In this document: piece by piece, positions 49,285 through 60,947 of the stretch | How the letters are laid out: each line of letters starts with the position of its first letter | How positions within the stretch are numbered: position 1 is the stretch's first letter | From: Hydra vulgaris | Lineage: Eukaryota; Cnidaria; Hydrozoa; Anthoathecata; Hydridae | Reading direction: 5' to 3' | NCBI RefSeq assembly: GCF_038396675.1 | Contig: NC_088922.1 | Coordinates: 67,625,001 to 67,689,000, forward strand | DNA: 64,000 bases | Notes under the pieces: model-generated | Seen by the model: the letters and a program-made list of their open reading frames with translations, nothing else | The model's database searches: none | Told to the model about the DNA's origin: nothing | Translations under genes and position numbers: made by a program

Positions 49285-51435
49285 ATGGAGAAAGTTAACT
49301 TCAATTATTCAATAAAAAATATACCTATACCATCAAATAAAGAATACAAATTGCGATTACTTGAAAAAACTGAGATATTGATTAAAAGGATGCGATGGAA
49401 GGCGTTTTTCTTCTTAAATCACCAGTCTAACGGTATGAATGATATTAATAGTAATAGTAATAATTATACCAAATTTAATTCTTATGGTATTAACACACCA
49501 CATTGTCCACAACAAAATAAAGATATGTGTGCCTTTGAATGCGGTTTATTCAAATTAATTAAGAACATACAATTTAGGAAGGTTCAATGCGCCTTCCAAA
49601 ATAATTTAAAAAAAGACATTTCTTCAATTCAAAAATCAACGTATACTTACACTTACGCAGATAAAACATCAAATTTGTATAAATTATCAAAAGACGAATA
49701 CAATAAGTTGTTAATGAACGCTACTACATCTAACTATAAAAATACCAACCCTATTATAAAAGATCACATTAATAAAGAAGGAAAAACTATTCTAAAGAAT
49801 CATGACGTTTTTAAAAAAATCAATATAAACAGTTCTTCCAATTGTTTCATTACATTAAAAGATCATAAACCTAATTTTTTAAATAATCCTACTGTTCGTC
49901 TAATTAACCCAGCTAAGAATGAAGTTGGTAGAATAAGTAAGCATATTTTATCAGATATTATCACCAACCTAAGAAATATTTTGCAATTAAATCAGTGGAT
50001 TAGTACACAAAATGTAATAAATTGGTTCAAAAACATCAATGACAAACATTTTTATAAATTCCTTATTTTCGACATCGTTGACTTTTACCCTTCTATTAAT
50101 GAAAAGCTACTTATCGACTCCATAAACTTTGCAGAACAATACGTTTCCATTGATGCTGATCACAAATCTTTAATTCTCCACGCGCGTAAGTCTTTATTAT
50201 TTACCAATGATCAAGTTTGGATTAAAAAATCGAGTGGTTTGTTTGATGTTACCATGGGTGCATTTGATGGAGCGGAAGTGTGTGAGTTAGTTGGTATTTT
50301 TCTTCTCTTCCGGATTTCGCAATTTTATAAAAAATCTGATTTTGGATTGTATAGAGACGATGGCCTAGCCGTGTTTAAGAACGCAAACGGTCCAAAAATG
50401 GAAAAAATTAAGAAGCATTTTACTCAAATATTTAAATAATACAACCTCTGTATTTCCATTCAATCTTATATGAAAGTTGTTAACTGCCTTGACGTTACAT
50501 TTGATCTTAATAACTGCACTTTTCAACCTTACCATAAACCTGATAGTACGCTAAATTACATCCATGCTAGTTCCAACCATCCACCAAGCATTTTAAAACA
50601 ATTACCAACCTCAATTGAACATAGATTATCTTCCAATTCTTCAAGCAAAAAAATTTTCCAAAAGTCTGCTCCTATTTATAAAGACGCATTAGAAAAGTCT
50701 GGATTTCACACCAATCTCCAATATCATTCGAATCTAAATCCTTCTAATACTAATAAACGAAAAAGAAATATAATATGGTTTAATCCTCCTTTCAGTAAAA
50801 ATGTGGTAACAAAAAATGGACACCTTTTCTTAAACTTAATTGACTTACATTTTCTATTACATCATAAGCTCCACAAAATTTTCAACAGAAATACAATAAA
50901 AGTTAGTTACAGCTGCATGCCAAATATTCGATCAATTATTAATTCACACAACCAGCAAATTTTGCACAACAAACTCACCACTAATGATATAAATTGCAAC
51001 TGCATTAAGAAAACTGCATGCCCGTTAAATAACGAATGTCTATCAAAAAACGTTGTATATAAAGCCACTTTACCATCACCTAATCCCAGTCTTACGGAAA
51101 AATCTTACATCGGTATCAGTGAAAACTCATTCAAGCTCAGATTTGCAAACCACCTTAAATCATTTAATGCAACAAGGTATAGAAATGATACAGAACTTTC
51201 CAAAGAAATCTGGAAATGCAAAGACGCAGGTAACATGCCTATAATTAAGTGGAACATAATTAAACGATGCCAATCTTATAATCCAGCTACAAAAAAGTGT
51301 AACCTTTGCATCAGTGAAAAATATTTTATTATGAATTTTGATAATGGTTTACTACTTAATAAAAAAAGTGAATTGGTTTCTGCTTGTAGGCATAGGAAAA
51401 AATATTTACTTTTTAACTTTGATTCCGGCGATTAG
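49285..51435 (+). pseudogene. Penelope-like RT with GIY-YIG endonuclease, one nonsense codon
   Basis: First in-frame ATG at 49285 (MEKVNFNYSIKNI). The frame is open to the TAG/TAA end at 51435 except for one TAA at 50437-50439, after KKHFTQIFK; the downstream half is in the same frame, so a single base change could explain it. Motifs: CFITLKDHKPNF, NPTVRLINPAKNEVGRISKH, LIFDIVDFYPSI (catalytic Asp), VTMGAFDGAEVCELVGIFLL, GLYRDDGLAVF (catalytic Asp pair), then CNCIKKTACPLNNEC, VVYKATL and KSYIGISENSFKLRFANH, which form the Cys motif and GIY-YIG-type nuclease. The last codons lie inside the downstream pLTR. The element type copies RNA at chromosomal ends or nicks (known for the class). Confidence 0.85.
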
Positions 51436-51695
51436 CAAATATCGGATCACGTACACTTGACGCCAGATGCCGTTGCAACGCTAAATTTGTATTTTTTATA
51501 ACGGTTTTTATTTTATATTTGAATAATATGGCTGATGATTGCCGAATGGCATGAAACTTCAAGTTCCATTATAAAGTTGTATTTTCTCTTTTAAAATATT
51601 TTAATAATATTATTTGATCTATTTTTTTTTAAAAAGATATTGATCACTCTTATACAGACAAGAGTTGTAGTTCCAGCAATATACAACATTTATCA

Positions 51696-51701
<6 letters not shown>
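51368..51701 (+). repeat. Downstream pLTR of the Penelope-like element
   Basis: Direct repeat of 48910-49242 with few differences. It starts within the ORF and ends at AATAAAT followed by a TA tract. Confidence 0.88.
51527..51571 (+). ncRNA. Hammerhead ribozyme-like motif, downstream pLTR
   Basis: Same core and stems as the upstream copy. CTGATGA at 51532-51538; predicted cleavage after T51565. Confidence 0.72.

Positions 51702-51781
<80 letters not shown>
51702..51781. repeat. (TA)n microsatellite at the 3' edge of the Penelope-like element
   Basis: TA tract between the pLTR and the right arm of W. Confidence 0.95.
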
Positions 51782-51788
<7 letters not shown>

Positions 51789-52104
51789 TTGTAAAAACAA
51801 ACAATCGATAAAAACCGATTGGTCGTTTTAATGGTTTTTCGAAGATCGATAAGTCAAGAACTGCGGGTTTTTGAATTAAGAAATTTTCATTTTAGAATCT
51901 TCACAACCTATAAAATGCTAATTTAAATTGAAATTTTTTAGATCTCACGACTGCACCGCTAAAGTTAAAATTAAAGCATCTTTTTATATTATGGCCCGCG
52001 GTCTACTAGGACGTAAAAAAGTTTAAACAACTTTATTTTTAAAAATTTTAGTTTACTTTGTTACAAAAAAAACTAACGATCATTTAAAAATAAATAGAAG
52101 ATGT
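51782..52104 (-). repeat. Element W, right inverted arm
   Basis: Reverse complement of 48191-48413 plus about 110 extra bases (around gattggtcgttttaatgg and caagaactgcgggttttt). The outer end is AAATAGAAGATGT. Confidence 0.85.
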
Positions 52105-52249
52105 CTTATGAAATATATAATTAATTCTAAAAGCAATTAATTGCTTTCGGAACTAATTACATAATTCTTAAGACAAAAAGAAACAAAACATAATTTACTT
52201 TAAGAAACAAAGCATAATTTCTTAAACTACGTGTAAAATTTATTATAAT

Positions 52250-52800
52250 GTATGCAGTCCCTCCAGTTTTGTGAATCTCTTTAGTTTTGTTTGATGATGC
52301 TTTGTGAGAGCGAAAGATTAATTTCTGAGCTTTTGAATAAACACAATTTGAACGAACTTTTAAATGTAGTTAGTAAAAGTTCGTGGGGCAAGTACATCAA
52401 ACGATGACAACACAACTAGACAATTTTTTCATTAATATAATGAAAGATTTTAGAAAACGGTTTCAAATTATTTGATGCGCAACATCATTTTATTATGACA
52501 TTAACTTATCAAAATTTAAAATACTCGGTTGGGAAACTGCTTCGCTCTATGTAGACCTGTAATTTTGGTATCATATGACCCAAACTTTTGCTTTCAAAAA
52601 CAAAGCTTTTAATTCATTTCTATGAAATTATAAAGTTATTTACTCTTCCATTAGATATGTTTTCTGAAGAGGCTCAAGAGTCAGCCAATATTGCTTTTAA
52701 AACCTTTTGTGAAAATTTTACTAAAAATTGTAATCAGAAAAGAAAATTTAGATCTTTTTCATCTTCTTTTATGTGCATTTGATCCTTTAGTTTGCACATT
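52250..52800 (+). pseudogene. Transposon-derived gene fragment (SEEAQE family)
   Basis: Readable pieces in shifting frames: SNDDNTTRQFF near 52395, TAKLYVD-like and FWYHMTQTFAFKN near 52550, and LPLDMFSEEAQESANIAFK at about 52648-52710. The order DGNTARRFF, WYYM-x-VHK, LPIG-x-SEEAQEARNK belongs to an unclassified transposon protein frequent in cnidarian and insect genomes (from memory). Heavily decayed. Confidence 0.45.
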
Positions 52801-52929
52801 TTGAAAGAAAATCGAGAAAAAAATCTACCGTCTGGCTGGAGCGGATCCAGCATTTTCGGTCTATGAGATAGCTAGCTTCTAGACATGTAGCAAACTCCAA
52901 ACATTTATATGTTTATACTTATGTTAAAT

Positions 52930-53100
52930 AATGAGGTTTTGCAAAAAGTTGCGATGAGTGGAGGCTGGGAACAAAAAAGTTCCAAAATTTTCGCCCTTCT
53001 CCCTGTCCCAAACGTGAGAGCAACAAGTTGATGAAATATTTTTTGTGCAATTTTTAACTAGATTTATATTCATCGATAAATTTTAAATTTCATAGTAAAA
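52930..53100 (-). repeat. Repeat V, copy 2 (left flank of the LINE)
   Basis: CTGTCCCAAACGTGAGAGC, GCAACAAGTTGATGAAATAT and AACTAGATTTATATTCATC match 59895-60065 in reverse orientation, so the LINE sits between inverted V copies. Confidence 0.75.
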
Positions 53101-53110
53101 TATTTTTGCG

Positions 53111-53203
53111 TTCAAAAATTATGAACATGTAAAGTTTAAACCCCCCTCAATTTGAAAGGGTTGCAAATTTTATATGGTCATAATTTTTGAACGCAAAGAA
53201 ATT
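53111..53203. repeat. Hairpin inside repeat V
   Basis: TTTGCGTTCAAAAATTATGA and its reverse complement near 53180-53203 bracket a C-rich segment (aaacccccctcaatttg). Confidence 0.75.
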
Positions 53204-53624
53204 TTAAATTTTTAATTTCTTTCCTTTTTTTTTGCTGTTTAACAATAAATAATCAACATATATATACAAGAAAAAAATAAAAAATATGTCCGTAGATACA
53301 AAGAAGACAGTAAAATCTTGTCAACAAGCACCGTTTTTGTATATACAATAAAAATAAAAACTGTTCTTTTTTACAATGATCTTTATAAAATAAAGAGTTA
53401 AACAGACAGGGGCTCAAAGAAGATGAAAATGACAATACATCACCGCAATCTTTTCATAGAGCCCCTTTATACATTTTGAATAGAATATAGACATTAAATT
53501 AAAAAGCCCTTATGGGCATAAAACTGCTGCGCTAATCAGTAAATCAAAAAAAGATCAAATAAAATAAATACTGAAATAATTAAAATTACTTGGTGATCCC
53601 TTTAAGCACAATTGATTCTCAAAT

Positions 53625-55130
53625 TTTAAAAATTTCCTTTTTTATTAGAAACTTAATTGAACTTAATGATTTTGCTATACATTTGAATCCTTTTTGATAA
53701 CTATTCCATATATTTGGTCCTCGATATGCAATGCTATATTCAGCATATTTATTGAAGTTTTGAGGCAGTTTATATGAGTTACTAATATTTGCTCTTAGAT
53801 AATAGTTTTCATTTATGTTTATTTCAAACTTGTTATTAAAGTTTGCAGGAGAGAGATTATTATTGAATCGATACATAAAAATTAAATGCTGATAGATATT
53901 TATTTCATAAACACCCATCATTTTCATATCTTTCATTATAGGTTTGGAGTGTTCACGCTTGTTTTTAGAGTAAATGATTCTGCTAGCATGTTTTTGTAGA
54001 CTATAAATTTTTTTAAGTTTTGATAGTTGTGTACTCGCCCATGTTATGTTTGCATAGCTGATGAAGCAATGAATTAGTCCAGAATATATTAGTTTGAGAC
54101 TTTGTTTATTGATATATGAGCGAACTCGTTACATCATACCAATTATATTAGTGATTTTAGATTGAAAATAACTTATTTGAGGAAGCCAGAATAAATTCTC
54201 ATCAAAAAAACTTCTAAGAATCTAATACTGGCTTGTTTTTTAATTAAATTATCATTTAAGATAAGGTCAGGCAACTTAAGAGGAAGGTTTTCTTCTTGTG
54301 TTTTTTTATGGAATAAAATATATAGTTTGTTTTCTCTGAGTTAAGTGAGAGTTTGTTAGCCCTAAACCAATTATTTACTTTATTTAGTTCAATATTCATA
54401 TCTAAGTATAATTTCTTGATATCATTGTTAGTAAGAAAGATATTTATATCATCAGCAAACATGGCTGAATTAAGTTGTAAAGATGCATTGCATAAACCAT
54501 TTATATAAATTAAAAATAGGAGTGGACCAAGGATAGATCCTTGGGGGACTCCACATAAAACATTTAAAACTCCAGATTGTATATTACACATTGTTTTCTA
54601 TTGGTAAGATAACTTTTTATCCAATTGTAAGTTTTATTAATTACACCATAGTGCTTTAGTTTATCTAATAGGATGCAATGGTCAACTGTGTCAAAAGCTT
54701 TTGATAAGTCAATAAATGCTCCTAGAGTAAATTAGTTTTGTTTAAAACCATTAGTTATTTGGTTAACTAATTCAATGATTGCATGCTCTGTTGAGAGGTT
54801 TTTTTGAAATCCAAACTTGTTTTTAGTGAGGTGATTATAGATTCTATTATAAATCACACGTTCAAAAAGTTTTGAAAATACAGAAAGTATTGATATAGGT
54901 CTATAATTGGTTATGTCTGAATGTTCATTGCATTTAAAAATAGGAATTACTTTTGCTAATTTAAGTACATCAGGGAAAATCCCCGATGTTATTTATAGCT
55001 TAAGTATATGGATCAGAAGTCTGCTTAGACTGATGTTATTGAAGATAAATAAATCGCTAGTTATTTCATCAAACCCTGGTGCTTTTTTTTTTTTTAAAGA
55101 AGAAAAGGCTTCTTCGAATTCTTTATAGTT
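53625..55130 (-). pseudogene. LINE reverse transcriptase domain
   Basis: Readable across frames: [60 protein letters not shown] (catalytic Asp), NVLCGVPQGSILGPLLFLIY, SAMFADDINIFL (FADD box), NKLSLNSEKTNYIF, then YANITWASTQLSKLKKIY, KHASRIIYSKNKREH and RGPNIWNS to the end. Frame changes near 54590, 54250 and 54120 and an internal stop near 54735 make it inactive. Confidence 0.85.
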
Positions 55131-55139
55131 GATAATGAT

Positions 55140-57629
55140 AAATGTCCTGAGATAAACAAAAAATTTGAATCTTTTTCAATTTCGATGCACCATAAGCTTT
55201 TTCTATGCGTCTAAATTTAGGCCAAATTCCTGACCCCAAAACAGCCCAAAAAATTTAATTTTTATCCAAAATTTCTTTATCTCAGGACATAAAGCTCATA
55301 AAAATGAACATCTGTACAAAATTTCAAATCAATTAGACAAATACAGCTCCCGCAATCTTATCCAGAATATGAAAAACTTTACAACAGAGAAAAATGCAAA
55401 TAAAACTTTATATTTTGAAAATACAAATATATTAACACTTGAAAACAGGTTAAACCCCCCCCCCCCTTTTCATATAATGTTCCTTCTTCATCATTGTGCT
55501 TATCATCAAACCCCTTCCTTGTTGCTCTAAGCTTTTTTCTTTGTTTTTTAAACTTTTCAGATGATTTTATGTCCATAAGCTTTTCACGTAGCACATCACT
55601 ATTTTGAAAACCGTTTTTAGTAAAATGTCCTGGTAAAATTCCTAAACTGTGAAGAACATCTATCATACCAGTTTTACCATCATTAAACTGTATAACAGCA
55701 GATGCAACACTAATTTCAAGTGTTGACCTACCCACGTACACATTTTTTGGGCATTTTGTCCAAATTACATTATTGAGCGATTCATTTGCATTCTGTGTTT
55801 CTCCATCAAGACATCTTTTTAATAACTTGTTTGCACCAAGATCTTTGTGTGAAAAAATAGGTTTTATAATTTCACAAACAGCTTCTGGAATGTTTATACT
55901 GTTTTTATAAGTCAAAGTTTGATTAATCTTGTCCCTTTGATATTTACACCACGAATCGCTAGTACGAGGACAATACTTATGGCGTTCTTCATCGCTGCTG
56001 CTTTCAGAACAGTGATGAATTAGTCCTGCTATGGATTTTTTCATGCCATACAAATTCCATAATAGTTTTGCAATGTATTAATGACTTTATCTGTCATCCT
56101 TCCTTTTCCAGTAAGTCTTTTACCATCTTTTAAAACTTTTCCCTTGTACAATACTTTAAGAGAGCGTAAACGAGACCCAACTCTTTTTTGAACATGACTG
56201 ACACATTCACTTTTTTCAATTTTATACCCTGGGTAAACATTATTACTTTCTATATTTTGGTAAGACTTGCTGTCACCATCACCACAGTATTTTGTATAAC
56301 GCAGTTTGTTAAAAACAGTTGATCGTTTAAATATTTGCAATGCCCCAATAGCTTCCATTGCACCTGCACTACCTTTGTGATTAATTGGGCAAATATGTGA
56401 TTCTTCCCAGTTATTGTATCCCGGTATATCTTTGTTTCTCTGCCAATATTGGCAACTTTTACAATCCTTTATGAGAGTTTGAGTGTCAACACACTTCCCA
56501 TTACTAATAGCTGTAACAACACCGTTCAGCGAGGAAAAACCGCGTCGCTGCCATGTTCCATCAACACTTACAGTAACATTTTTTATATCAGGGTCACCAA
56601 TAGTAGACTCACTTGTACGTTGTGCTTGTGCAGCTGCTCGCTTCATTGAATCTTGGGCAACTTTGATATAAGACGAATGCAATTTATAGACAATGTTATT
56701 GTATGTTTTTTTTTGCATTGGTGGTGGACTGTTTATTATGTTACAAAAACTTTCCATTGCAGCATAACCTTTTCCAATTTCTCTGAAAGCTACACACATT
56801 CTGATATTAATGTCAAACGATTTCATGCCTTGTGTTTCATTATCACTGTTTTTTTCAATTTTTTTTGAGGTAAAAAACTCATTTTGCCATTGACATTTTT
56901 TTGCAGTGCAAGACAAAACAAGTTGATGTGAAAATCCTTTCTTTCTTGATAAATCATTATTCAATTTTATTAAAGATTGGCATTTTGGACAAGAACCAAC
57001 AAGATTTAAAATTGAACTCAAGACATCATAATTAAATATAATGTAACATTCAGGATTACTATCTTGACTAATACTTGGAGTATCAGAAGTAGGTAAATTT
57101 AACTTTTCAGCAGATGCTGATTTGCTTGAAGAAGTATTTGTTAGAGATGTATTATTTGATGTATTATTTGAACTTGAAGTAGTATATTCAGAAGTCAAGT
57201 GAATTTTATTCGCAAGTAATCTATAACATTTACGTTTTTTGCTTTTAGACTTATTTCTTCTTTCTGCAGAACCCATGTTGATAGTATGCACTTTTATCGA
57301 GTTAATATATAGTAATAAGCCAATTCAACAACGTTGTTCTTTCACACCATGTCATTTAAACATAGAAAAACAAAAAACAAAGAAGTAGCTATTGGTTTGA
57401 GTGCTTAGATTTTGTAAAATTTAGTTAAAATTGCCTTATTTTGACGTTGCTATGAGCGTTGCTAGGGGAAGCAAAATCACCCTACTAAATTTAAACTGTT
57501 TTTTTAGGCCTTTTTATGTTTTTTTGTAAAATAATATGTATGTTTTTAAAAACAGCAATAGTTAAAGTTTTTAACTAATCAACTTTTGAAAAACTACTTT
57601 TTTCAATGTTTTTTAGCAGTCTACCACCT
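55140..57629 (-). mobile_element. Mutator-like element inserted in the LINE
   Basis: It interrupts the LINE between its endonuclease and reverse transcriptase. TAATGAT occurs at both junctions (55133-55139, 57630-57636) and may be the target duplication. ATGTCCTGAGATAAA at the left edge recurs inverted at about 55275-55289. One gene on the minus strand. No long terminal inverted repeat is visible between the two edges. Confidence 0.65.
55379..57291 (-). pseudogene. Mutator-like transposase domain protein, one frame break
   Basis: ATG at 57291; a better start may be the inner MGSAERRNKSKSKKRK, which opens a basic, then Ser/Thr-rich N-terminus. CPKCQSLIKLNN and CTAKKCQW suggest a zinc-binding segment. 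The catalytic-like region reads VTVSVDGTWQRRGFSSLNGV (Asp), CPINHKGSAGAMEAIGALQI (His/Glu) and YTKYCGDGDSKSYQ (Asp). The frame ends at 56041 after LQNYYGICMA and reopens one base over (YGMKKSIAGLIHHCSES, DSWCKYQRDK, LLKRCLDGETQNANESLNN) to 55379. This is the Mutator-like transposase domain type common in cnidarian and insect genomes. Near-complete apart from one indel. Confidence 0.75.
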
Positions 57630-58912
57630 TAATGATTTGATTACTGTAGTATTTATTTTTAGCCTTTTTGATAAGATTTTGGTAAAAATATTTATAATTT
57701 TTGTAGTTTATCTCATTTTCAGTGTTTTTATTTTTTTTTAATTTATTATAGAGTTTTTGCTTCTTTTTTGAGCATTTTATCAGTGATTTATCCATCCACG
57801 GATTGGCAACTGCTTTTGTCTTAATTTGTATGTTCTCTTGAGGACAGGTTTCATTAAAGCAATCTAGGAATATATCTAAAAAATTATTAAAAGCTTCGTT
57901 AGTGTCATGACATCTATACACGTTGGACCACGTTTCTTGTTTTAGTCTAATCAATAATTCATTAGTTTTACTCGTTTTAAGATTGCGTTTTTTCATATTT
58001 GTAACTTGTGGTTCACAATCAGACATGGCTTTTAAATTTCTTACTTTTATAAATATCGGAAAGTGATCGCTAATATCAGTCATAATTATCCCGGTTTCAA
58101 ATTCAATTTCCACGTAATTATTAATTAAAATATAGTCTATTGCCGTTGCCGAGGTTTTTGACACTCGTGTTGGCTTATTAATTGTTGACAAGACATTAAA
58201 TTTAAGAAGCATATCAAAAAAGATTTTGTTTTCGGAGACTTTGAATAAGTTAGAGAATCAAGGTTTATGTCTCCAATAACGTATAAAGTTTTATTTTATT
58301 TATTTATTTTTTCAATTGTATTTTTGATAAAAGTTTGAAATGATTTGATTTTGCCACTTTGTAGACGATAAACGCATCCAATTAAAATATTTCGAATTTT
58401 TTTATTCACAATTTCAATGAAAAGGCTTTCTTAATTATCGGTTGAGAAGCATAGTTTGTTTTTTACCTTAAAATCATGCTTTTTTGAGACATAAAGCCCT
58501 AACCCTCCACCTTTTTTCCAGTTCCTCTTGTTTGACTAATAAGTTTATAAGATGGCAAATTAAAAGTAGAATTTAATTCAAGAGAATTTTCAAAATCATG
58601 CCAAGTCTCTGAAAGAGCTATGACGTCGAACGTGAAATTATTAATATTTAAAAATTCTTTTAGCTTCTCAAAATTTTGCTGCATGCTTCTAATGTTTATA
58701 TGCAAAACTGAAAAAGAATAGTTATCGTTTATTATTTTAAAATCAAAAGGATCAATATATGGTGTGTCAATTAAGTTCATTTGGGTTTCTTGAAAAATAT
58801 TTATATTTTCTTTAGACAGGGTATTTAAAAAGTTACCCTCAAAAGAATTTAAATTTTCAAAATGCGTAGCCATTTTAAATGAATAATTAAAAAGATCAAA
58901 TAAAATATCCAT
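57613..58912 (-). pseudogene. LINE apurinic-type endonuclease domain
   Basis: Starts near the inner ATG of MATHFENLNSFEG. Motifs: SVLHINIRSMQQNFEKL (Asn), VIALSETWHDF (Glu), GGLGLYVSKKHDFKVK after a frame change near 58499, ILIGCVYR, LYVIGDINLD (Asp), ATAIDYILIN and DISDHFPIFI (Asp-His). These are the endonuclease/exonuclease/phosphatase signatures. The frame breaks several times; the region ends at the Mutator-like insertion. Confidence 0.8.
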
Positions 58913-58955
58913 AGATAAAAAACAATGAATTAAATCAGAACTTTAAAAAAAAAAA

Positions 58956-59761
58956 TTACACGTTTCTGTGCGTCAAACAACCAGCTGCGCTGCGGTCAAT
59001 TTCTTTATTTCCGTGCGTCGAATTAACATCTACTTTGTGGATGTTTTCTTTAAATTCGTGAACAATAAGTTTATTGTACACGACTTTAGCGTAATGACCA
59101 TTTTGTCGATGAAGCTTGACCTGTTCAAAATGTTCTTTTCGTATTTTTCGAGTCGTAAAACTAAAATCTTCATTTATAAAGATATTGCTCCCTTTTAATT
59201 TCATTGCTTTTTCTAAGATTACCTTTTTATCATCATAATCACGAAGCTTTAGAACAATTGTTCGATTTCGTTCTACTTTAGCTAGTTCCACTCGATGGGC
59301 ACGTTCAATCTTAATATCTTTCGCTATTCCAAGTTGTACGTTAAAAAGTTTCTTTATTTTTTCTTTTGTTATATTCCAATCTTTTCTTCGTTTGTTTCAA
59401 CTACCCCATCGATTCGTAAGTTATTTCGCCTATTTCTATCTACGCTCTTTTGTTTTAGTTCGGTATTGTCCAAAGATATTTTTCCCTGCATTTTTCTGAC
59501 ATTTGTTAAGGCTTCACAAATCTTATTTATTTTTTCTCCTACTGTTTTAACTTTGTCTTCGCATACGCCACTAACAAAATTCAATCCTGATTTTATATGG
59601 TCTAGTTTGCGTCGAACATCTTGAAAACTTGTTTGAAAATTATCAAACTTTTGATTCATGCTTGAAATAGCTTCACGAAAAAAAGATAAAGTCGTTTCTT
59701 TTTGTAGATTTAGCATTTCCCTCATCATAACAATGGAAACAAATTCGTCCGATTTAGACAT
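58956..59761 (-). pseudogene. LINE ORF1 protein (coiled coil + RRM-like)
   Basis: Begins MSKSDEFVSIVMMREML at 59761. A coiled coil follows (FREAISSMNQKFDNFQTSF, KLDHIKSGLNF), then SVDRNRRNNLRIDGVVE, the start of the RNA-binding region. One frame change near 59370 leads to RTIVLKLRDYDDKKVILEKA and FINEDFSFTTRKIRKEHFEQ, ending at 58956. ORF1 proteins of this build bind LINE RNA and act as chaperones (family knowledge). Confidence 0.75.
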
Positions 59762-59894
59762 TAGATAAATAATATTTCGTAAAAATAATATCCACAAAAC
59801 TTTTTTTTTTTAACTTTTTATAGCTCTAAAGAAAAACGCGTCCGTTCACCACGATGCTCAATTCTCGATGAAATAATATAATGAAATAATAAAA

Positions 59895-60065
59895 TGAAAC
59901 TTGAAATTTATTGATGAATATAAGTCTAGTTGAAAATAGGATAAAAAATATTTCACCAACTTGTTGCTTTTACGTTTGGGACAGGAAGGGGGCGAAAATT
60001 TTGGGGCTTTTTTGTTTCCATTCTCCAATCATCGCAATTTTTTGCTAAGTGAATTTCAATCTTTC
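59895..60065 (+). repeat. Repeat V, copy 3 (right flank of the LINE)
   Basis: Contains GTTTGGGACAGGAAGGGGGC and CAACTTGTTGCTTTTACG. Inverted relative to 52930-53100, direct relative to 15262-15420. Confidence 0.75.
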
Positions 60066-60947
60066 TTTTTTTTTACAATTAGAAGCTAGGGCTTATAGCA
60101 ATATGCATGCTATTATAATTGTCCTAAAGATCCAGTATAACAAAAAAATTTTATTCAGATTTTAGGCTTTCAAATGTTTAAATATGTATATTTTTATCGT
60201 TTTATTTTTTTTTTCTGTGTTCTTATGTAGCAATAGTTTGAAAAATATACGAAAATTATCTAAATTCCATACTCTAAAATATTTGATGACTTCTATTTCT
60301 CATCGAAAGTATATTAAATATGAGTTGTATAGATATAAAAGTTCACTTGAAATACTCTCACAAGCAATTTATTTTCATAAAAATAACTACATAAAATTGA
60401 TATAGACACAACTCCCGTACATGATCCTACATGAACTGCATTTTAAAAATTGCTCTTTGTATGTGACTCTATGATACATAGTGCAATCCTTTACTAATAT
60501 TTAAAAATATCTACTTTTAAAACTTACATTTTCCGACGAATTAAAGTTTATTTATCTAGCAACTAAAACTTGCGTTTTTCTGTTCCGTGCGTGATTGCGT
60601 GATTCTGCTTCAAACCTACTTTATTCTTTGATATCATTACTAATGTAAACCATTCTTTCTTTACAAAATATTTATATAGATTAGAATTAAATGCGAGTAA
60701 ATTGGAGATGATCAGTTTTTTTATTAATGAAATAATATAGACGAGTTTCCGTACGTGATTTTTTGGAATGCGTCAATGTTCATGTAAAACGGTTCTTTGT
60801 TTGAGCGATAATGTGAATAAAGTATGGTCAAACACTTGCAAATAAATATTTAAAGTGTATATCAGTATAACTTGTCTTCGTGCGTCCATCGTGGTTATAA
60901 TTATCTTTTTTTTTAGTAGGCTTTCTTTTTCACGTGGTTTAACAAAA
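60066..60947. other. Upstream region of the nucleoplasmin-like gene
   Basis: No ORF with recognisable content. A T-run followed by AG (about 60907-60916) 30 bases before the ATG would suit a splice-leader acceptor, as trans-splicing is known in Hydra, but a plain promoter-proximal 5' UTR is equally possible. Confidence 0.35.

Larger units (their letters stand above)
48707..51701 (+). mobile_element. Penelope-like retroelement with fold-back end and pLTRs
   Basis: Direct repeats (48910-49242 and 51368-51701) flank one ORF encoding a reverse transcriptase with a GIY-YIG nuclease. Upstream is an inverted copy of the repeat (48707-48899 against 48959-49151), giving a 193-base stem with a 59-base loop. 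Each copy contains a hammerhead-ribozyme-like motif. pLTRs, an inverted 5' tail and hammerheads are established features of Penelope-like elements. TA microsatellites lie on both sides. Confidence 0.88.
53230..59870 (-). mobile_element. CR1/L2-like LINE, degenerate, split by a Mutator-like insert
   Basis: From right to left: ORF1 (59761-58956), endonuclease (58912-57613), a 2.5-kb insertion (55140-57629), reverse transcriptase (55130-54256), RT C-terminus (about 54200-53625) and a 3' untranslated region with AATAAA-like words to about 53230. The gene order and motifs are those of CR1-like LINEs. Many stops and frameshifts. Inverted V copies lie on both sides. Confidence 0.85.
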
